Source: Scylla paramamosain
Taxonomy: Eukaryota; Arthropoda; Malacostraca; Decapoda; Portunidae
Direction: 5' to 3'
DNA length: 64,000 nt
NCBI RefSeq assembly: GCF_035594125.1
Contig: NC_087158.1
Location: 5,816,501 to 5,880,500, forward strand
The position numbers and the translations under genes were made by a program. The number at the start of each line of letters is the position of its first letter. Within the stretch, counting starts at the first letter, position 1. Shown here one piece after another: positions 26,391-34,420 of this stretch. Below the pieces are notes generated by a model, which worked only from the letters and a program-made list of their open reading frames with translations, ran no database searches and was not told the DNA's origin.

Positions 26391-26394
26391 CCCC
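26391..26394 (-). other. Frameshift at G4 run in polymerase
   Basis: At this run of four G residues on the coding strand the frame carrying Exo I and the CELC/HKHHDH cluster ends in off-family residues and a stop. The neighbouring frame continues the family pattern (CARCNLQ) into Exo II. One base is missing relative to an open frame. Confidence 0.85.
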
Positions 26395-27859
26395 TTGTAA
26401 TTATTTTGTGGTAATGAGTGGTCGTGATGTTTATGAGGTGGGGTTTTCACATTAAAGGGTTGATGGCAGAGCTCGCAGTGACGCTGACGTTTGAAGTGGG
26501 CTTCATCCTCCGCAGACATGCTAATTGGATAGCTAACTACACTTTCCTTGATGATTCCCCAAGCATTGGATAGGCTATCAATGAAATTATTCACGGGATC
26601 TTCACCGAAATAACTTCTCTTTTCCACGACATCTCTATGCCTATTGATGATGAGATACGAGTATCCAATTGGGTCATGTTCAGCTATCACACTCCTATTC
26701 TCCTTAGGTTTTATCATAGTTTCAAAATCAAAAAATGCTAAGTATGCAGGCTGATAGGTGTAGGAAAAATTTTTAAATTTTACTTTTTCACCGTCACCTG
26801 GAAAGAGAAGAGTTTGAGTGAAGTCGCAGTGACACTCGTGATCGCTCAAACTGACAGACTTGGGAACTGAGCTGAAACATACTTTGCAAAACTGATGACC
26901 CTTTGGGGTGGGGCTGCTTCTCGTCAATTTCCGGTGCAGCTTCTCCACGTCTTTAATGAGCGTCATATGTTTTCCACCTAGTAAAAGGAGTGAGACTACA
27001 GTTTTATACTTCCGCGAGCCTTTTCTTGATAATGTTAAATAGTATATCTCACCGCTTTTTGTCAGTGTATAAACGTCCAGAGACAGACAATTTAACCTTT
27101 CTAACTGACTCAAGTTCTCCCAAGTCACTGGACTGCCTACTTTTCCGCGCGTGACGTATTTCTCTCCGCCATGCCGTCTCCGTAATATTTTTGGAATTCT
27201 TTTCCAAGGTACACCTCGAGCATGAAGTCTGAAAGCCGCCAAACACTGAATAACACAGGATGAATGTCGGCCATCAGGATTGAAAATTTCATTCCCTCCT
27301 CGCACGCCTCTAGGATAAGCAACATAATCTCCTATGCCACTACATGCGACGTGCAAGCAATAGTTGATGAAAAAATTCTGAACTCTTGAAATGATAAAAC
27401 CAGATCCTTCAGTCTCGCTGGTAAGGCTTTCCAGCCGACTGTTCAGCTGATGGATCCATAAATCAACAAGGTCAGGCACATCTTGATAGGTGATCAGTCG
27501 TGCTCTAAAAGCAATATGAATGACTCGATGTTCATCCTCGCCTAAGGTAGAGAATTTCACTAGTAACAGAGAAATGTGTGAAAATATTTTCAGGGTGGGG
27601 GGGAATGGCGAGCCGTGTGACGTGAAATATGATCTAATTTCCCGTATAAAGAACTCCCTGTATTCGGTAAGTAGACCGAGTGGATTTCTGCTTACATGAT
27701 CAGGTATGTCATATTGATGTCTGGTGAAGCTCCTCATAAAATTTTCCCTCGAGTCAATTAACCGCGGCTCTTCCGACATCCCGCGCTCGTCAAGGTCTGC
27801 ATCCGCCGACTCTCCTGCCATGCTGCGCTCATCGTGGTCCGCCTCCGCTTGTGGCGTGT

Positions 27860-27891
27860 CTGGGAAGAAAAAATAGAAGTAGCAGCGACAG

Positions 27892-27936
<45 letters not shown>

Positions 27937-27950
27937 GAATTGATATTTAC
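27860..27950 (-). other. 91-nt intron with (AAT)n array
   Basis: Donor AAG|GTAAAT (G at 27950) and acceptor TTTTTTCTTCCCAG (last G at 27860) bound an intron made largely of an (AAT)n microsatellite. Both neighbouring exons are in phase 1, and without splicing the frame would encode a long Ile run. Confidence 0.75.
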
Positions 27951-28019
27951 CTTGTGTAGGTAGTGAAGGACTTGAAGTCTCGGAAGAATTGAATACACTC
28001 GGTCCCGGCCGTGGCGAGT
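27951..28019 (-). CDS. Polymerase 5' exon C (69 nt, phase 1-1)
   Basis: A 69-base exon lies between a TTTTTAAG acceptor (last G at 28020) and a GTAAAT donor. It is open in phase 1 for 23 codons rich in Ser and Pro and keeps frame with the main polymerase exon at 27859. Confidence 0.65.
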
Positions 28020-28100
28020 CTTAAAAAAAAAGAATATTAGTAGTGGCGGTGGCACCGTATTTATTGCTTTATTATTTGTAGTATTTTTTTTTTTTCTCAC

Positions 28101-28196
28101 CTCTTCCCCCGCCTCCGCGTGGGATGTCGCCTTGTGACGTCCGCCGACGTGGGCCTTCTACGCCGCCGTTCTGCTCAACCTCAATCGAGTGTGAGC
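28101..28196 (-). CDS. Polymerase 5' exon B (96 nt, phase 1-1)
   Basis: Acceptor CCTGTACAG (last G at 28197) and donor GAAGAG|GTGAGA (G at 28100) bound a 96-base exon. It is open in phase 1 for 32 codons with a Gly/Arg-rich end, compatible with both neighbouring exons. The intron to exon C is 81 bases (28100-28020). Confidence 0.65.
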
Positions 28197-28296
28197 CTGT
28201 ACAGGAAGATGTGCTCAGAGCTCAAACTTGTAAAGATTGACAGTCATTTCATCTTTATTATTATACATTCCCGCCAAAATAAATAATAATGCTTAC

Positions 28297-28519
28297 CAGA
28301 AGAAGCAGGATTGCCAACTTCGCAGGTGTGTTCTGGCGGTGGATGTGGAAACAGAAGTCCACACCGCTCGCATAAATCACACTGGTCTTCCACACATGAG
28401 GGGCAGGATGGATTAGTGCGCCATCTCCCACACACTTCACATAAAATCCGCGCCTCTGCTGTTCCACAGTGAACACCCGTTTTCTTTTCTTTTTTTTCTA
28501 TAACATTGTCAACACTTTG
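28297..28519 (-). CDS. Polymerase 5' exon A, Cys-rich zinc-binding-like
   Basis: An open frame runs from just after a TGA (28522-28520) to a strong donor TCTG|GTAAGC (G at 28296). It encodes a dense Cys cluster: HC, then CEVCGRW, CPSCVEDQCDLCERC, and a later C, which looks like one or two small zinc-binding modules. It ends in phase 1, matching exon B. No in-frame ATG is present, so the true 5' limit is unresolved. It may begin at an upstream exon joined at an AG near 28495, or at a non-ATG start. A Cys-rich N-terminus is common in Polinton polymerases. Confidence is moderate because splicing is inferred from sites alone. Confidence 0.55.
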
Positions 28520-28690
28520 TCACGGCCGCCATGCCGCGCGGGGAAACACTGAAGCTTCCCGCGCAGATGGTCGCGAGGCCCGTGCCTTGACTCGGAAGTA
28601 GGCAACACCTGCCTGTTTCATTATCCTCCACTCCACCCATTATCCCACCTTCATCGATTCTCTTCAAAATTTTACGTCCGAGACGCAAAG

Positions 28691-29617
28691 TTAACGTGGT
28701 CTTATATGTAACACGCAAGTAACACTGTTTTCCCCATCTTCAAACTGAATAGGTTTGCCTCTTTGATTAGCAATTTTGATGGCCACACTCTCTATAGTTG
28801 ATGCAGAAAGTGGTTTATACGTAATTGAATTCGCACCTTTACTGGTGCTGTCGCCGGGGAGTGGTATGACGTCTAATATATTAACTAGTTGGTTGCCAAA
28901 TCGCGAGGGGGAAATGATGTCGGTATAAACGTACATATAATCCGTCCCTGCATCAGCTCGCGGTACGTATTGAGCGAATAATTTTATGGGTGATGAGGAG
29001 GAAGCTTCGCTGGCGTCGGAAGATGAAATGCCGTCGCCAGATCTTTGAAAGTAGACGGTGTAGCGAAAATTTGGATTGAAACCCAGAATGTGAGCTATAT
29101 GCGATGCAAATTTTATACTTATATCACTGTAAATACGATCGTCATTAGGAGGGACAATCGCGTTATTCACAACGACCCGCTCCAAGTCGCGGTCATAATA
29201 AATGATATCCGAGTAAGGGAAATAGATCTTAAAGGAGTCATTCAAGATTGCTTGAAGTTCTCTCACTATCTGTCCATTAATTGCCTTAGTTATGGCCGGT
29301 ATGTTCTTATCGGTAAAATTGGAGATGATATTCCTTTCCGGTAGATAGGTATACATATTATATTCATACATATCAAAGTCTGACTGCTTAACCCGACCAT
29401 AGAACGATATACTGGAATTTGGATCCCCTTCCGCAATGCAGTAGAAATATTTAGGGAATAAAATATTACACAGGCCGACTTCATAATCCCTGCCGGTGTC
29501 TAAATGAATGGGTAAGATTCTGTTTTCAAATTCTGTTGTTGTGTTGTTGGGAAATGACCTACCACCTGCAAGAGAAGATAGGTATACGTATATATCGTCA
29601 CTATCTCTCAATGACAT
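28691..29617 (-). CDS. Penton-like minor capsid protein
   Basis: This 308-residue protein matches the Polinton/adintovirus minor capsid (penton) family in the order of its blocks. At the N-terminus it has DDIYVYLSSL, then FPNNTTTEFENRI, and YEVGLCNILFPKYF (about residues 45-58). The centre has AHILGFNPNF. The C-terminal third has DYMYVYTDIISPSRFGNQLV, a YKPLS segment, and an end with PIQFEDGENSVTCVLHIRP. The protein is expected to form the fivefold vertices of the capsid as a single jelly-roll. It is intact and is the first gene of the element inside the right terminal repeat, with a TATA + TCAGT promoter upstream. Older literature uses PX/PY names; I do not assign one. Confidence 0.85.
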   Translation of the reverse strand: MSLRDSDDIYVYLSSLAGGRSFPNNTTTEFENRILPIHLDTGRDYEVGLCNILFPKYFYCIAEGDPNSSISFYGRVKQSDFDMYEYNMYTYLPERNIISNFTDKNIPAITKAINGQIVRELQAILNDSFKIYFPYSDIIYYDRDLERVVVNNAIVPPNDDRIYSDISIKFASHIAHILGFNPNFRYTVYFQRSGDGISSSDASEASSSSPIKLFAQYVPRADAGTDYMYVYTDIISPSRFGNQLVNILDVIPLPGDSTSKGANSITYKPLSASTIESVAIKIANQRGKPIQFEDGENSVTCVLHIRPR

Positions 29618-29643
29618 GTTTTTTAAACCCTGTCAACTAACAG

Positions 29644-29679
29644 ACTGACTTTAAACTTTACCTTTTCATGACATATATA
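29644..29679 (-). promoter_or_regulatory. Core promoter of penton gene
   Basis: On the minus strand TATATAT (29679-29673) lies 33 bases before the A (29646) of TCAGT, the classic arthropod initiator. The predicted leader is about 29 bases before the ATG at 29617. Confidence 0.65.
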
Positions 29680-29795
29680 CGTCGGCAGACTGGAGATTAT
29701 GGCGGTACGGCGTGGATAGTCGCGACGACCTTGACCATAGGGGGAATGTACTGAGATATCGGAGGGAGCACGTGTCGGCTATAATAATAATAATA

Positions 29796-29847
<52 letters not shown>

Positions 29848-30579
29848 TAATGATAGTAATAAGACCGCCATCCGACATAAGTATTACGTCAGCCATGCCG
29901 CTGGCGGTCGGTGAAAGTGGAAGAGGCCGCCGCTCCGCCCTGGCCGTCACAGACGCTTTCTCCAGGTAAAAAGGATGGACAGGTAATGGGATCTCGTGCG
30001 GCAGTCGCGACGACCTTGACCATAGGGGATGTATTGAGATGTCGGAGGGAACGCGTGATGGCAACACTCAGTCATCCCACCCTCCAGGATTCCGTGAATG
30101 AAAGGGAAAGGGCGACTTCTATGGCAAGCACCGTCAGAGTCCCCTAACCACGCGTGTGTGGCGGGCGGCTGCCACGTCTGGCCGCCAGTCCACCCCCCCC
30201 CCGGGACCTCGTGGGCAGTCGCAACGACCTTGTCCATATGGGGGTGGAGGATGGTGAGGCGACTTCTATGGCAAGCGCCGTCAGAGTCCCCTAACCACGC
30301 GTGTGTGGCGGGCGGCTGCCACGTCTGGCCGCCAGTCCCCCCCCCCACCTCCCCCCCCCACCTCCCCTCCCCCCCTCCACCCCCTTTTCACTCAATTATT
30401 TTCCGCCCACCATCATTGATTCATTAGTCATTCCATCGTCGCCGAAGCATAAGGACGCACGCCCCCTCACCTCTTCTCCGTCAGTGTCGCCGTCACCGTC
30501 CCTCCCCCCTCCCTCCCCCCCCCACCCACCCCCCTGATGTCGCCGTCATGAATCACCCCCTTCCCAACCCCCACTAATC

Positions 30580-30845
30580 TACAGCCTGGGCCTCCATCTT
30601 GACATGGACTGCCACTGAAGTCTACGGAAAATTGCTGTCAGGTTTCCCCATTGCAACTTGATAAGGTCCACACTCGCAATATGGCATGCCATCAGAGTCG
30701 CTCCTGCGGGTGGGGGTGGGATCCCCATCCTGCCTCCCCCCCCTCCCCCCTCCCCCCTCCCCTCTCCCATCCCCAACACCCTATTTACAGCCAGGGTCTC
30801 CATCCTGAAATGGATCGCCACTCCGGGTAATTGCCAGGGGGGTCG
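30580..30845. repeat. Imperfect internal duplication in right TIR
   Basis: The block around 30580-30650 (CAGCCTGGGCCTCCATCTTG, then ATGGACTGCCACT) resembles the block around 30783-30845 (CAGCCAGGGTCTCCATCCTG, then ATGGATCGCCACT). A C-rich tract separates them. The left repeat lacks this region. Confidence 0.65.
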
Positions 30846-30945
30846 ACCATCCTTATATGGCAAGCCATGATGGCCCCCCATGAAATGGGGGCCGTCATGG
30901 CTGGCCATATAAGGATGGGCGACCCCCATGGCAATTTCCCAACTA
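30823..30945. repeat. Right-terminal foldback (~60-bp arms)
   Basis: The outermost sequence of the right end (reading inward GGGAAATTGCC, GGGGGTCGCCCATCC, TTATATGG) is repeated in inverted orientation beginning near 30823 (GGGTAATTGCC, GGGGGGTCGACCATCC, TTATATGG). The centre is an ATGAAAT loop near 30884. The arms are about 60 bp with a few mismatches. The left end has only the inner part of this palindrome. Confidence 0.8.
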
Positions 30946-30947
30946 CT

Positions 30948-30953
30948 CCCATA
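30948..30953. other. Target site duplication, right (CCCATA)
   Basis: CCCATA directly follows the CT-ending terminus and matches 15451-15456. The satellite then continues as TAGGATGC, exactly as after 2225. Confidence 0.95.
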
Positions 30954-33765
30954 TAGGATGCTTTGCATGCACTTTGACGTTTTGGTACCTAAGAAATTCG
31001 AAAACACTTATAATATACGTTTTTGGTAAGGTTGTTGTAATTCTTTTTATAGGGTGCATTGTTTGCATTTTGGCGTTTAGGAATAACTGGAAAACTCTCA
31101 TAATACACGTTTTATGTAATGCTGCTTCCCCATATAGAGTGTTTTGGGGTTTTGGTATCATAATACACATTTCTGTTAGAATCGTTTCGTTTCCCCAAAT
31201 CGGGCCCTTTGCATGGATTTTGGCGTTTTGTTATTTAAGAACCTGAAAACAATTAAAACACACTTTTTTTGCTAATGTTGCATTAATGCATTTTAGCGTT
31301 TGATGGTTAATACGCTCAAAAACACTTCAATTACACGTTGTTACCCAAATAGAGTGGTTTGCATGCATATTAACGTTTTGTTATTTAATAAGCTGAAAAA
31401 TCTTAAAGTACACGCTTTTGTAAAAAAAAAAAATTCTCATAAAGGATGTTTTTAAAGCGTTTTAGCGCTTTAATACGTAAGATAAAAACAAAACAAAAAA
31501 CATTCAAAAACATGTTTATATTTATTTATTTATTTATTTATTTTTTTTACATATAAGGTGCTTTGCATATAAAAACACTGAAAAGACACTATTTTAGAAA
31601 TGCTGTTCTCTTTTCCCATATAAAATGCCTTGCATGAACAGTTGCGTTTTCGTACCTAAGAAAATAACACGTTTTTCTTAGTGTTTTTCTATTTCTCCAT
31701 ACAGATTACTATTCATATGTTTTATCGGTTTGTTACCTAAGAAGGTGGAAAATACTCATAAAACAAAATTCTGTTAATATCGTTTCGTTTCCCCATATCG
31801 GGATATTTGCATGCATTTTTGCGTTTTGGTACCTATTAAGCTGGAAAACACTTATGTTATGGGTAAAGTTTCCCCATAAAGGATATTTTGCCCGCGTTTT
31901 ATTGTTTTGGTACGTACTCGTAAGAAGCTGAAAAATACTCAAAAGTCACGTTTATTTTAATGTTTTCTTTTTCCCAAATTTTGTTTTATATACTATTCTG
32001 CGTTTTGTTGCCTAATACGCTCAAAAACACCCTAATGACACGTTTCTGGTAAAATCCTTTCGTTACCCCAAATAGGGTGTTTTGCAAGCATTTTGGAGTT
32101 TTGGTAAATACCAAGCAAGAAAAAACTCGAAACACATGTTTTTGATCATGTTGTTCTGATTCTCCATAAAGGGTGTTTTCCATGCGTTTTAGCGTTTTGG
32201 TACGTAAGAAAAAAACACTTATAAGACACGTTTTTGGCAATGTTCTCTTCTTTTCCCATATCGGTTCCTTTGCATGCACTTTGGAATTTGTGGTACCTAA
32301 CAAGATCAAAAACATTCATGATACACGTATTTGGTAATCTTTTTTTTTTTTCATAGAGTTCTTTGCATGTATTTCGTCGTTTTGGTACGCAATATGGGGA
32401 AAACTCATAATAAACGTTTTTGGTATTGTTATTCGGTTTCCCCATATAGACTGATATTCACAAGTTTTAGCCTTTTGGCACATAAAAAGCTGAATAAAGC
32501 TTCTAGCGTTCTAGCTTTTTCCTACATAAGCTGTAAAACAATCATAAAACACTTTTGTGTTAATATCGTTTCGCTTCCCAATATCAGTTAATTTGCATGC
32601 ATTTTGGTGGTGTTACCTAACAAGCTCAAAACTTTCAAAACTTACGTTTTTAGTAATGTGATTCTTTTTCCTCATACAGGGTATTTTGCACGCGTTTTAA
32701 CTCTTTGGTACGTAAGAGGCTCAAAAAGCCTCTTACGTACCAAAAAGTTAAAACGCGTGCAAAATACCTCAAAAGACACTTAAAAGACACTTTTATAATA
32801 ATGCCCTTTAGTGTTTTGGTACCTAACAACCTCAAAAATACTCCATACACATTTTTTGGTAATGTTGCTTTGTTTTTTTCATATAAGGTGCTTTGTATGC
32901 ATTTTTCCATTTTGGTACATAATATGAGGAAAAACACTCATAATAAAAGATTTGGTAATGTTCTATTTCTCTATATAGAGTGCTATTCATGTGTTTAAGC
33001 ATGTTGGTACATAAAAAGATGAAAAATACTCATAATAGAAGTTTCTGTTAATATCCTTTTGTTTACCAATGTCCGGTGATTTTCATGCATTTTGGTGTTT
33101 TGTTACCTAACATGCTCTAAAAAATCTCAAAGTACACTTTTTTGCTAATGTTTTTTTTCTGTTTCTCCATGAAGAGTGTTTTGTATGCGTTTCAGTGTTT
33201 TGGTAAGTACGAAGCTGAGAGATACTCAAAACAAATTTTTTGTAATGTTTGCTTTTCCCATACAGGATGCTCCGCATGCACTTCAGCATTTTGTTACCTA
33301 ACAAGATCAAAATTATTGTTAATACACATTTTTGTTAATGTTGTTTTATTTCTTCATATAGGGTGCTTTGCATGAACTTTACCGTTTTGGTACCTTACAA
33401 ACTAAAAAATATTCATAATACACGTTATTGGTAATATTGTTCTGTTTTTCCATATATTGTGCTATTCACGTGTTTTACCATTTTCTTACCTATGAAGTTC
33501 AAAAACACTTATAATACATATTTATGTAATATCGTTTCGTTTCTCAGTATGTATTGCATTTATTTTGGCGTTCTCGTACCTAAAAGGCTCAAAACTTTCA
33601 ATACACACGTTTTTGATAATGCTGTTCTGTTTCTTCATAAATGGTGTTATCCATGCGTTTTAGCACGTTTGGTACGTAAGAATCTCAAAAAAGTTTCAAA
33701 AGACACATTTTTAATAATGTTTTCTTTTCCCAAATGGAGTGTTCTCCAATTATAAGTGTTTTTAA
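30954..33765 (-). repeat. AT-rich satellite, reverse monomers (continuation of copy two)
   Basis: It continues the unit interrupted by the element and parallels 2226-4225. It keeps about 0.8 kb (about 32210-33040) that the first copy has lost, and carries a short TTTA array near 31518-31550. No gene seen. Confidence 0.85.
32681..32767. repeat. 40-bp-arm hairpin in satellite
   Basis: Left arm 32681-32720 (starts GTATTTTGCACGCGTTTTAA) and right arm 32728-32767 are reverse complements with one mismatch, separated by 7 bases. The right arm is thus a local snap-back copy of part of one monomer. Confidence 0.9.
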
Positions 33766-34420
33766 GTTCCTTAAGAACCAAAAAACTAAAACCCACAAAT
33801 AACACTCTTTATAAAGAAAAAAAAAATAAATATATAAAAAAAACGGCAAATTTTTTTTTTTTTTTTATTCATCTTCAAAGGTACCGAGATGCCAAAATTC
33901 TGGGAAAATTCTGGCCAATTATGTGATAAAAGAATATTATCAAAAAAGTTAATTTTAGCTTTTTTTTGGGAATGTTATGTACCAAACTCTAAAGTGAATG
34001 CAAAGCCACCTGCATGAGGAAATTAAACGACTTTACGAGAAACCTTACTTTTGAGTGTTTTTCAGTATGTTAGGCACCAAAACGATAATAATATGGAAGT
34101 CACTAAATATGGGAATCCAAAACAAAATTACTGAAAACGTGTCTTTTCCTCGTTTTACGTAGAAAAACGCTAAAAAGGATGCAAACCAACCAATATGAAG
34201 AAATAGAATAACATTATCAAAAATGTATATTTTGAATGTTTTTGAGCTTGTTGCCTAAAAAAAAAAATGCAAAAATGGATGGAAAGTATTGCAAAACAAA
34301 AGGACATTCCGAGAAACGTGTATAATGAGTGTTTTATAATTCCACAAGAACCAAAAGGCAAAAAACGCAAAAACTCGTGTACCTAGAGAAGTTTCTTAGA
34401 TACCAAAATGATGAAACTCA
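33766..34420 (+). repeat. AT-rich satellite, forward, pre-HOR segment
   Basis: Forward monomers and one module marker (near 33815-33890) parallel to 4226-4920. They end where the ~13.5 kb repeat begins. No gene seen. Confidence 0.75.

Larger units (their letters stand above)
24123..28519 (-). pseudogene. POLB: Protein-primed family B DNA polymerase, two frameshifts, 5' exons
   Basis: This is the Polinton replicative polymerase. Exonuclease motifs: Exo I LAFFDFET (about 26740-26718), Exo II with AHNMSFDVSLI, Exo III with YCEIDVGLLAD. Polymerase motifs: A FYLDYNSLYA (about 25605-25578), B KNRICKLMSNAVYG (about 25113-25072), a KPKMYS block, and C YEDTDS (about 24800-24783). Zinc-binding clusters occur before Exo I (FCKVCF) and before Exo II (CELC with HKHHDH and CARC). 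The C-terminus is an unusually acidic Glu tract. The frame is broken twice, at a 4-base C/G run (26391-26394) and a 10-base A/T run (25012-25021); all catalytic motifs are present on either side. The N-terminal region is extended by exons at 28297-28519 (limit uncertain), 28196-28101 and 28019-27951, joining the main exon at 27859. It probably replicated the element from a terminal protein. Breaks may be decay or assembly error at homopolymers. Confidence 0.92.
15457..30947 (-). mobile_element. Polinton/Maverick (adintovirus-like) element, 15,491 bp
   Basis: This is a complete self-synthesising DNA transposon/endogenous virus-like element. Visible evidence: termini beginning AG and ending CT in inverted orientation, ~1.1 kb terminal inverted repeats, a 6-bp target duplication, and an internal minus-strand gene set. 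That set comprises penton-like protein, protein-primed polymerase B, FtsK-type ATPase, RVE integrase, small virion proteins, major capsid protein and adenain-type protease. It is less AT-rich than the satellite around it. Length and gene content are typical of animal Polintons (about 15-20 kb). The polymerase and one small gene are broken, so as read this copy is probably not autonomous. Confidence 0.97.
29780..30947 (-). repeat. Right terminal inverted repeat
   Basis: It is the inverted partner of the left repeat, from an (AAT)n array (about 29782-29842) to the terminus ending CCCAACTACT. Shared blocks include the GTATTACGTCAGCC segment, the GACCTTGACCATAGGGG segment, and the CCACGTCTGGCCGCCAGTC segment, which is present twice. 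About 350 bp (30505-30840) has no partner on the left. Open frames here are shadows over C-rich tracts. Confidence 0.9.

Noticed and set aside
27860..28100. Polymerase start at 28100 reading through the (AAT)n array
   Set aside because: This would put a poly-Ile stretch and intron-like sequence in the protein; canonical splice sites remove it and keep the frame.
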